From positions 1-8,491 of the forward strand of contig JAGLNZ010000472.1 in assembly GCA_023139225.1 (NCBI GenBank): DNA of 8,491 nucleotides, in the 5' to 3' direction. This DNA comes from Desulfobacula sp. Its GTDB lineage: Bacteria; Desulfobacterota; Desulfobacteria; Desulfobacterales; Desulfobacteraceae. A program made the translations under genes and the position numbers. The notes beneath the pieces were generated by a model. The model saw only the letters and a program-made list of their open reading frames with translations, searched no databases and had not been told where the DNA came from. Positions 1 through 5,570 of the stretch are shown here, in pieces. The number at the start of each line of letters is the position of its first letter. Position 1 is the stretch's first letter.

Positions 1-18
1 GATAATTCGGAATTAAAA

Positions 19-834
19 ATGAAATATTTTCCATTAAAAATTGTAATATTCTGTTTGTTGTTTACGCCAATTTTATATATCAATCTGGATCATGGTTCCC
101 AAACACCCAATTTGCTTTTATTTGCATATTTCAGTGTTGCCATTTTAATCTGTTTAATTTTTTATAAATTTGGAAGTTCAAGAGCAAGGCATGATAAAAA
201 AATAAAAAAGACATTGATCGAAGATTTACAAAAAGAGAAGCAGAAGCGTAAACAGATTTTGGAAAGTTTGAAAAAAGAGCGCAAAGAGTTGTTTGAAAAT
301 ATTAAATCTTTGAACACCAAATATCAAAAAGACAAAAAAAAATTAAAAATAAATGAAGAAGAAATGTTTGATGAAATCATTTCCCTTGAAGAGCAGCTCA
401 ATTCATTTATTGAATTGAAACATAGAAAAGAAGAAGAAATCAAAGGACTCAAGTCAAAAATCAGAAAATATGAAAGAAGGAAAAGCTCTAAAGGCAAAAG
501 AAATGCGTTTGGTTTTATTTTTAAACGATTCAGTGTTTTATATAAGGATATTAAAATGAGCAGAAAAGCAGTTTCAGGATTATTAAATTTAAATGAAGAA
601 CAACAAATAAAGGCAGAAGAGTGTATTCTTTTATTAAATCAGAATCCAGGTAGGGTAACCATAAAAAGGAAGGTTTTTTCCGGCAAAAAGTCTAAAACAG
701 CTTGTTTTGAAGTATTGTTTGCATATAATGGACGTCTTTACTTTAAGCAAAATGAGAAGAATAAAATAGAAGTGCTGGTTATAGGGACAAAAAATACCCA
801 AATTAAAGATATGGAATTTCTTCATAGTTTATAG
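19..834 (+). CDS. Membrane-anchored coiled-coil protein with RelE/ParE-like C-terminal domain
   Basis: Function not recognised. Two hydrophobic segments at about residues 6-22 and 32-49 should form a membrane hairpin. A Lys/Glu-rich region at about 58-155 reads as a long coiled coil. The C-terminal part (about 181-270) resembles the RelE/ParE toxin fold: a helical part with LLNQNP, a basic strand with IKRKVF, then FAYNGRLYF and IEVLVIGTKNTQ, close to the usual 'yRv.Y...d..i.vl.igh' pattern. No antitoxin-like gene is adjacent, so this may be a fold reused for binding rather than an active toxin. The reading frame stays open through base 1, so the true start could lie upstream. The ATG at 19 has only a weak GGA about 7 nt before it. 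The stop is 9 bp before the ATPase gene, which suggests one transcript and a shared membrane job. An A9 tract (334-342) lies in the coiled-coil part. Confidence 0.75.
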   Translation: MKYFPLKIVIFCLLFTPILYINLDHGSQTPNLLLFAYFSVAILICLIFYKFGSSRARHDKKIKKTLIEDLQKEKQKRKQILESLKKERKELFENIKSLNTKYQKDKKKLKINEEEMFDEIISLEEQLNSFIELKHRKEEEIKGLKSKIRKYERRKSSKGKRNAFGFIFKRFSVLYKDIKMSRKAVSGLLNLNEEQQIKAEECILLLNQNPGRVTIKRKVFSGKKSKTACFEVLFAYNGRLYFKQNEKNKIEVLVIGTKNTQIKDMEFLHSL

Positions 835-843
835 TTAACTTAT

Positions 844-2649
844 ATGTATACCTCATTTTACAAGCTAAAAACAAAACCGTTTCAAATTAGTTCTGACCCC
901 GATTTTATGTGGCTTGGAGAAAAACATCAGGAAGCATTAGCTACACTTAAATACGGGGTGCTGGATAACAAAGGCTTTCTTTTGTTGACCGGTGATGTCG
1001 GTACAGGAAAAACAACGCTGATAAATTCATTAATTCAAAGCCTGAGCGATGATATCATTTGTACGTCTGTTCCGGACCCAAGTCTTTCAAGGCTTGATTT
1101 TTTTAATTACATTGCCTTCTCTTTTGGAATTGACCAGGAATTTTCAACAAAAGGTGCATTCCTAGCACGATTTCGAAAATTTTTACTTGATGCCTATGAA
1201 AAAGATAAGAAAGTTTTGCTCATCATTGACGAAGCTCAGTTATTAACTCAGGCACTTCTTGAAGAAATCAGGCTGCTGTCGAATATTGAAAAGACAAATA
1301 CTAAATTAATCAATATTTTTTTTGTCGGGCAAAATGAATTTAATGAAATTTTAAATCAGGACCAAAATAGAGCTGTCCGGCAAAGATTGACATTAAATTA
1401 TAATATTGATCCATTAACTCCTGACGAGACTGATGAATATATAAAATACAGGTTAAAAGTGGCTGGTTCAACTCAATTGATTTTTGACCCTTCCGCTGTT
1501 CAGGAAATATTTATGTATTCCGGGGGATTTCCCAGAAGGATAAATGTTATTTGTGATCATGCTTTATTGTCGGGTTATGTTAAAGACAGTGAAATAATTG
1601 ATACAGGCATTGTACAGGAATGTGCTAATGAACTTAAAATACCCGCATATGTCAGAAACCGTGATATAAATGGATTTTCAAACCATTCTCAAAAACAGAT
1701 TCCCAATATTCAATCTCAATCTATTGTCCTGAGGCCCAGGCCTTTGGAAAAGAAAAAAAATGGGATCGGCAATATTCTAATTTCGATAGTCGGGATTTTT
1801 CTGTTTGCAATTATTTTCTGGTGGATGTTATTCCCTGTAAATTTTCAACAATTTATATCAAATAGCAATAAGTATATTAACTTATTAATGAATAATAGTT
1901 CCGATCTGCTTCCGGAATCTAAAGATTTACCCCCGTCAACAGACAGCTCTAAGTATAAGGAAAATAAGGATGATCAATCGGTAAATTCAGTTGAACAGGC
2001 ACAAGATCATACTAAGGTAAATGTTACACAAGAAATTATTCGTTCTAAAAATAAGAACCAGGATATAAAAAATATTCAGGAGAACACAGGGTTGCCCGGC
2101 AATACTTTGGAATCATTAAAAAAAAATAAAAAAAAACAAATCCCCGAACCAATAGTTCAAGATGAATTTGAAAAAATTGATGAAAGTAAAGCATTGCCAG
2201 AAAGTGTAATTCAATCGCCGGACACATCAATTGTGACGACCGAAATTACCAAAGAAAAAATAGAGAATCAATCAGATCAATATGGTGAAATAAAAAAAAA
2301 AATTTTACCTCTACCGGTAAAAATAATAATTATCAGATTTAAATATAACAATAATGATTTTACCGAAGAAGGATTTCGTAAATTAAAAGATTTTGCCAAT
2401 GTTCTTATAATGCATCCTGATACTAAGATTTTGATTGCCGGTCATACTGACTCAGATGGTTATCAAAAATACAATGTAAAGTTGTCAGAGTTCAGGGCAA
2501 ATATTGTAAAAAGTTTTTTGCTGGGAAAGGGTGCGAAATCAAATCAAATTGAAATCAAAGGTTTTGGAAGCATTGATCCCATTGAAAGCAACGATACCGC
2601 CTGGGGTAGAACGATGAACAGGCGTGTTGAAATTGAAATCGTTAAATAA
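844..2649 (+). CDS. ExeA/GspA-type AAA ATPase with transmembrane segment and C-terminal OmpA peptidoglycan-binding domain
   Basis: The 601-residue protein opens with the N-terminal signature of ExeA/GspA and exosortase-associated ATPases (MYTSFYKLKTKPF). It has a Walker A GDVGTGKTT (50-58), a Walker B VLLIIDE (124-130), a sensor-1-like VGQNE (161-165), candidate arginine fingers at R176-R181 and a sensor-2 GGFPRR (227-232). One hydrophobic segment (about 308-331) precedes a low-complexity Lys/Asn/Glu linker (about 335-490). The C-terminal 110 residues are an OmpA-like domain: GHTDSDG (533-539), LSEFRA (547-552) and a final GRTMNRRVEIEI. D536 and R551 are spaced as in the diaminopimelate-binding Asp/Arg pair of the family. 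The expected topology is ATPase in the cytoplasm and OmpA domain in the periplasm. Known ExeA uses a different peptidoglycan-binding domain to help place a secretin, so a role in passing a machine through the cell wall is inferred. The ATG has no clear Shine-Dalgarno; coupling to the upstream gene 9 bp away is likely. Confidence 0.88.
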   Translation: MYTSFYKLKTKPFQISSDPDFMWLGEKHQEALATLKYGVLDNKGFLLLTGDVGTGKTTLINSLIQSLSDDIICTSVPDPSLSRLDFFNYIAFSFGIDQEFSTKGAFLARFRKFLLDAYEKDKKVLLIIDEAQLLTQALLEEIRLLSNIEKTNTKLINIFFVGQNEFNEILNQDQNRAVRQRLTLNYNIDPLTPDETDEYIKYRLKVAGSTQLIFDPSAVQEIFMYSGGFPRRINVICDHALLSGYVKDSEIIDTGIVQECANELKIPAYVRNRDINGFSNHSQKQIPNIQSQSIVLRPRPLEKKKNGIGNILISIVGIFLFAIIFWWMLFPVNFQQFISNSNKYINLLMNNSSDLLPESKDLPPSTDSSKYKENKDDQSVNSVEQAQDHTKVNVTQEIIRSKNKNQDIKNIQENTGLPGNTLESLKKNKKKQIPEPIVQDEFEKIDESKALPESVIQSPDTSIVTTEITKEKIENQSDQYGEIKKKILPLPVKIIIIRFKYNNNDFTEEGFRKLKDFANVLIMHPDTKILIAGHTDSDGYQKYNVKLSEFRANIVKSFLLGKGAKSNQIEIKGFGSIDPIESNDTAWGRTMNRRVEIEIVK

Positions 2650-2691
2650 ATTTACTCCCGGATACAGCCTGTTTTAATAATTTAAGAGAAA

Positions 2692-3090
2692 TTAAGGGTT
2701 ACAGATCTTGCAAGGCTTATAGCCCTCTTGGACAGCTTGTTCCTTGTTGTTGAAAACAATTGTGCACAGTTTGCTTTTTGCAAACTTACAATCTGGACTG
2801 TGAAAAACAAGGGAGCCTGTATTGCCTACAAAATTAGGAGTGTCATCATTTGGCTTGTCTTCAATTTCTTTTTTAAAGGATTCAACTTCTATGGATTCCT
2901 TTTCTATCGTCGCTGTCTTTGCGATATCAACAGACTCCTCTTCGCGCTTAAGGTAAATTGTCAGGCAGCCGCCTGCAATAAGTACTAAAGGTATTGTGGC
3001 TTCCAAAAGTTCCAGTAAGGACTGAGGAAATGCTGAAAAGCAGATTAACCCCAAGACAATTGCTATTGCCCCGCCAATAGTTTTTTTCAT
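2692..3090 (-). CDS. Small membrane protein with C-terminal Ada-like Cys4 metal-binding motif
   Basis: This 132-residue protein of unknown function has two hydrophobic segments (about 5-21 and 31-47), an acidic/lysine-rich spacer (about 48-85), and a compact C-terminal motif. The motif contains VFHSPDC (95-101), C109 and GYKPCKICNP (123-132). The four cysteines (C101, C109, C127, C130) and the GY.PC..C ending resemble the zinc-binding fold of the Ada N-terminal domain and its small stand-alone relatives, so metal binding is a reasonable inference and DNA repair is not. ATG at 3090 is preferred over the TTG three bases upstream because an AAAGGAG sequence lies 7 nt before the ATG but only 4 nt before the TTG. 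The gene converges on the ATPase gene with 42 bp between stops, and no clear hairpin terminator is seen there. Confidence 0.8.
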   Translation of the reverse strand: MKKTIGGAIAIVLGLICFSAFPQSLLELLEATIPLVLIAGGCLTIYLKREEESVDIAKTATIEKESIEVESFKKEIEDKPNDDTPNFVGNTGSLVFHSPDCKFAKSKLCTIVFNNKEQAVQEGYKPCKICNP

Positions 3091-3097
3091 CAATGAA

Positions 3098-3104
3098 CTC
3101 CTTT
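3098..3104 (-). promoter_or_regulatory. Ribosome binding site of the Cys4 membrane protein
   Basis: On the minus strand this reads AAAGGAG, a strong Shine-Dalgarno, with 7 nt to the ATG at 3090. It decides between ATG and the adjacent upstream TTG. Confidence 0.75.
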
Positions 3105-3156
3105 AATTTGAAATTTTGGTTTAAATGACCTTAGGAACTAACCCTTTCCCATGGGT

Positions 3157-3185
3157 GATGTATCAATTTGGTCCAAATTTTTCAA
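3157..3185 (-). promoter_or_regulatory. Possible promoter with operator-like palindrome for the minus-strand gene
   Basis: On the minus strand, TTGAAA (3185-3180) and a weak TGA-TACATC (-10 hexamer 3162-3157) are 17 bp apart. The spacer contains an inverted repeat, AATTTGG-N-CCAAATT (3165-3179), with perfect 7-bp arms. Transcription would start about 60 nt before the ATG at 3090. The -10 matches consensus at only three of six positions, so this is tentative. Confidence 0.3.
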
Positions 3186-3419
3186 TCAGTTCAATTAGGT
3201 GCAAAAAATTTGCCAAGATTCCGGCAGGAAAAGTTAAAGTGTGCGCTTCAATTTTTTTATTATAGAGTGTGATTATCCAAGGCATATCGAAATACCAGCA
3301 TTTAAATTTCATTAATTACACACCATTAATGGTATTTTTTTTGATAACCCATGTCAATGGCTTTTATCAACTTGATTCAAACTTTGTTGCGATCACACTG
3401 GGATTTATTAATAATTATC
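3186..3419. other. Non-coding interval with operator-like inverted repeats upstream of the aro operon promoter
   Basis: No gene is supported here. Visible symmetry includes ACCATTAATGGT (3322-3333), a perfect 12-bp palindrome followed by A and eight T, and a composite inverted repeat, TTGATAA (3341-3347) with TTATCAA (3364-3370), enclosing CCAT-N4-ATGG (3349-3360). The two CCAT/ATGG elements have centres 27 bp apart and lie roughly 60-100 bp upstream of the -35 box, where regulators can bind. Their role is unknown. The rest is AT-rich sequence in which I see nothing definite. Confidence 0.35.
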
Positions 3420-3446
3420 TTGACATATCCATAACCTGAGTATAAT
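3420..3446 (+). promoter_or_regulatory. Sigma-70 type promoter of the pheA-aro operon
   Basis: TTGACA (3420-3425) and TATAAT (3441-3446) both match consensus exactly. The spacer is only 15 bp, or 16 bp if CTTGAC (3419-3424) is taken as the -35, which is shorter than the optimum 17. A start near 3453 is inferred. This gives a leader of about 190 nt before pheA that contains the leader peptide and attenuator. Confidence 0.75.
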
Positions 3447-3483
3447 TTTTTAAGACTTAAACTTAAGGCAAGGAAACAATAGC

Positions 3484-3552
3484 ATGCTATCTGTAGACAA
3501 TTTTTTTACATTTTTTTGGTATTTTTTTAAAATACTTCACAGTCTGTGGTGA
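3484..3552 (+). CDS. pheL: Aromatic-rich leader peptide of the pheA-aro attenuator
   Basis: This short ORF starts at ATG 3484 with an AAGGA Shine-Dalgarno (3470-3474) 9 nt upstream and ends at TGA 3550-3552, coding for 22 residues. Residues 7-15 read FFTFFWYFF, so eight of nine are aromatic. In total there are six Phe (all TTT), two Trp and one Tyr. This is the hallmark of an amino-acid attenuator leader such as Escherichia coli pheL, although the sequence differs and it also has Trp and Tyr codons. It lies about 30 nt after the likely transcription start and 93 nt before pheA. The Phe codons end at 3528, and the sequence that can form an antiterminator begins at 3544, so a stalled ribosome would leave it free, while a ribosome at the stop codon would cover it. 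The symbol pheL is by analogy; the peptide itself probably has no other job. Confidence 0.9.
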   Translation: MLSVDNFFTFFWYFFKILHSLW

Positions 3553-3594
3553 GATTATTGTTTCAGCATATTAAAAAAGCAATCAAAGCCGCAG
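3544..3594 (+). promoter_or_regulatory. Predicted antiterminator structure of the aromatic attenuator
   Basis: CUGUGGU (3544-3550) can pair with GCCGCAG (3588-3594) over seven consecutive pairs, two of them G-U. After a small internal loop, GAUU (3553-3556) can pair with AAUC (3581-3584). This uses most of the 5' arm of the downstream terminator, so the two structures exclude each other. The first strand overlaps the last codons and stop of the leader peptide, as the classical model requires. Pairing was worked out by hand, without energy calculation. Confidence 0.75.
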
Positions 3595-3624
3595 CAGATA
3601 AAACACCTGATGCGGCTTTTTTTT
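3585..3624 (+). terminator. Rho-independent terminator (attenuator) before pheA
   Basis: AAAGCCGCA (3585-3593) is perfectly complementary to TGCGGCTTT (3611-3619). An inner CAG/CTG pairing (3595-3597 with 3607-3609) extends the stem past one mismatch. The 3' arm runs into eight T (3617-3624). It lies after the leader peptide and 21 bp before the pheA ATG, in the transcript's own sense, so it would stop transcription of the operon unless the antiterminator forms. Confidence 0.93.
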
Positions 3625-3645
3625 ATTAATTATTAATAAAACGGT

Positions 3646-4758
3646 ATGGCTGTGATGAATGAAAAACAATCTGAGCATGATTTAAAAGGACTTAGGGATC
3701 AAATCGACAATATTGATTCAAGAATTTTAAATTTGATTAACCAGCGGCTGGAAATTGGTAAAAAAGTTGGGAAAATCAAAAAGCAAACCAACTGCCTTAT
3801 ACTTGATCGATCACGGGAACAAAAAGTGATTAAAAAACTGTCGAAAATCAATCAAGGGCCTGCAGATAAAGAATTATTAAAGTATATTTTCAATGTCATC
3901 ATTACGGCTACCCGGGAAATTCAAAAGCCGAAAACCATATCTTTTTTAGGCCCTGAGGCAAGCTATACCCATATCGCAGCCTTATCCTATTTCAAGCATT
4001 CAGGTAAATTTGTCCAACAGCCTAATTTATACGAAATTTTCAGAGAAGTTGAAAAAAAAGAAAGCCATTTCGGGGTGGTTCCGGTTGAAAATTCAATAGA
4101 AGGTGCAGTGAATCATACGCTTGATTTGTTTGCCGATTTTGATCTGAACATTTGTGCGGAGCATTATGAACCTGTTTCCCATGATTTATTGTCTATAACA
4201 GGTGAACCCCAAGATGTTAAAAAGATCTATTCTCACCCCCAGGCGCTGGCTCAATGCAAGACCTGGATTAAAAAGAAATTTGCCCATGTTGACATCGTTG
4301 AAACCAGCAGCACATCCAAAGCAGCACTTTTTGCGTCTGAAAACAAAAACATCGCTGCTATTGCAAGCAGGCAGGCAGCCCATATTTATGAATTACAGAC
4401 TGTGGAATCAAAAATTGAAGATTATTCGGAAAATATAACAAGATTTCTTGTCATTGGTAAAAATATGCCTGAACAAACGGGTAATGATAAGACATCAATC
4501 ATGTTTGCAACCTCCCATGTACCTGGTGCCTTATTTAAAGCGCTTGAACCTGTGGACAAGGCCGGGCTCAATATGTTGAAGCTTGAATCCAGGCCTACAA
4601 GGCATCAAAACTGGAGTTATTATTTCTTTCTTGATATTGAAGGCCATAAGCAGGACCAACTTGTTAGTGACACAATTGAAAAAATTAAAAAATATTCCCT
4701 GTCCTTGAAAATACTTGGTTCATACCCGGTTTTTGTCAAAGAGGAGCATGACATATGA
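3646..4758 (+). CDS. pheA: Bifunctional chorismate mutase / prephenate dehydratase (P-protein)
   Basis: PheA converts chorismate to prephenate and then to phenylpyruvate in the cytoplasm, committing flux to phenylalanine. The 370 residues show an AroQ-type chorismate mutase domain (about 12-93) with R17, R34, K43, D54 and E58 at positions matching the E. coli active site. The prephenate dehydratase domain (about 97-272) has ISFLGPEASYT, GVVPVENSIEGAV and the TRF motif (265-267). A C-terminal ACT domain (about 282-365) has PGAL (293-296) and ESRP (314-317), the phenylalanine-binding motifs, so feedback inhibition is expected. The length is normal for a P-protein. ATG 3646 has no clear Shine-Dalgarno; ATG 3655 (residue 4) is a possible alternative. 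It is first in the operon, directly after the attenuator, and overlaps aroE by 4 bp (ATGA). Confidence 0.97.
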   Translation: MAVMNEKQSEHDLKGLRDQIDNIDSRILNLINQRLEIGKKVGKIKKQTNCLILDRSREQKVIKKLSKINQGPADKELLKYIFNVIITATREIQKPKTISFLGPEASYTHIAALSYFKHSGKFVQQPNLYEIFREVEKKESHFGVVPVENSIEGAVNHTLDLFADFDLNICAEHYEPVSHDLLSITGEPQDVKKIYSHPQALAQCKTWIKKKFAHVDIVETSSTSKAALFASENKNIAAIASRQAAHIYELQTVESKIEDYSENITRFLVIGKNMPEQTGNDKTSIMFATSHVPGALFKALEPVDKAGLNMLKLESRPTRHQNWSYYFFLDIEGHKQDQLVSDTIEKIKKYSLSLKILGSYPVFVKEEHDI

Positions 4759-5570
4759 TTGATTCAAACACACAACTTTACTGTGTTTTGGGAAACCCGG
4801 TCAGGCATTCAAAAAGTCCTGTAATTCACAATGCGTGTTTTCGATCAAATCATATCAATGCGGTTTACCTTGCCTTTGAAATTGATGAGATTTCAAAAGG
4901 TATCACGGCATTGAAAACTTTAAATATCAAAGGGGCTTCTGTTACAATACCATTTAAAGAATCCATAATGGATTATCTTGACTGGATTGATGAAGATGCA
5001 TTGAACATTGGTGCGGTAAACACTGTTGTGAACAAGGATGGAAAACTGCTTGGATATAACACTGACCATAAGGCAGCCATTCTGCCTTTAAAACCCTTTG
5101 GCATTAAAGATAAAAAAGTCTGCATAATTGGTGCTGGTGGGGCAGCCAGGGCGGTTGCCTATGGCATCCATAAGGAAAAGGGTGATATTGTCATTATCAA
5201 TAGAAACAAAGAAAGGGGTAAAGTCCTTGCTTTAAAGCATAACGCAGATTTTATTCCAATGAATGAAATTGCTAAAATGCATGATATAAAGGCAGATATT
5301 ATTATCAACACGACATCTATTGGCATGTATCCCAATATTAAAGATTGTGCCTTTCCTTCCGGTCTTTTGAATTCACGTATGATTATTATGGATATTGTTT
5401 ATAATCCCTTAAAAACACAATTGTTGTCCTGCGCACAAAAAAAAGGGTGTACAATTGTTGATGGCCTGTCCATGTTTGTGTATCAGGGCGCTGCTCAATT
5501 TAATATCTGGACAGGCATATTACCCGATATCGGACTGATGCGGAAGGCTATAATGAATGGAGACAGGTAA
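4755..5570 (+). CDS. aroE: Shikimate dehydrogenase (NADP-dependent)
   Basis: AroE reduces 3-dehydroshikimate to shikimate. The 271-residue protein has the shikimate-binding N-terminal domain with GNPVRHSKSP (S19, S21), VTIPFK (K68, the catalytic lysine), AVNT (N89) and YNTD (D104). The Rossmann part carries GAGGAARA (126-133) and INR (148-150), the latter typical of NADP preference, followed by MDIVYNP (212-218) and the YQGAAQF motif with Q244. All expected residues are present and the length is standard. The start overlaps the pheA stop as ATGA and has GGAG at 4743-4746, 8 nt upstream, so translation is probably coupled to pheA. Confidence 0.97.
   Translation: MIDSNTQLYCVLGNPVRHSKSPVIHNACFRSNHINAVYLAFEIDEISKGITALKTLNIKGASVTIPFKESIMDYLDWIDEDALNIGAVNTVVNKDGKLLGYNTDHKAAILPLKPFGIKDKKVCIIGAGGAARAVAYGIHKEKGDIVIINRNKERGKVLALKHNADFIPMNEIAKMHDIKADIIINTTSIGMYPNIKDCAFPSGLLNSRMIIMDIVYNPLKTQLLSCAQKKGCTIVDGLSMFVYQGAAQFNIWTGILPDIGLMRKAIMNGDR
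5559..5563 (+). promoter_or_regulatory. Ribosome binding site supporting the TTG start of aroA
   Basis: GGAGA lies 7 nt before the TTG at 5571, inside the end of aroE. The next in-frame ATG codons come after the conserved PGSKSISHR motif, so TTG is the credible start. Confidence 0.75.

Noticed and set aside
19..834. A classical RelE/ParE toxin-antitoxin locus
   Set aside because: The toxin-like domain is the end of a long membrane coiled-coil protein and no small antitoxin gene is adjacent.
2728..2988. Plus-strand open frame of 86 codons opposite the Cys4 membrane protein
   Set aside because: It lies antisense to a gene with a strong Shine-Dalgarno and a recognisable motif; its own product shows no protein-like pattern.
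3151..3198. Mini-ORF of 15 codons with Trp and Phe residues (ATG at 3151), as a second leader peptide
   Set aside because: It has no usable Shine-Dalgarno, lies upstream of the identified promoter, and has no terminator/antiterminator pair after it.
3322..3342. Palindrome plus eight T as a Rho-independent terminator
   Set aside because: Any hairpin has only about four pairs with a four-base loop, and no plus-strand gene ends nearby. It is kept only as an operator-like repeat.
3501..3528. Three T7 runs close together, possibly terminator U-tracts or a repeat
   Set aside because: No GC-rich hairpin precedes them, and they are the TTT Phe codons of the leader ORF.
3453..3645. A metabolite riboswitch or T-box in the pheA leader
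   Set aside because: No T-box or known aptamer core was recognised, and the translated leader explains the terminator.
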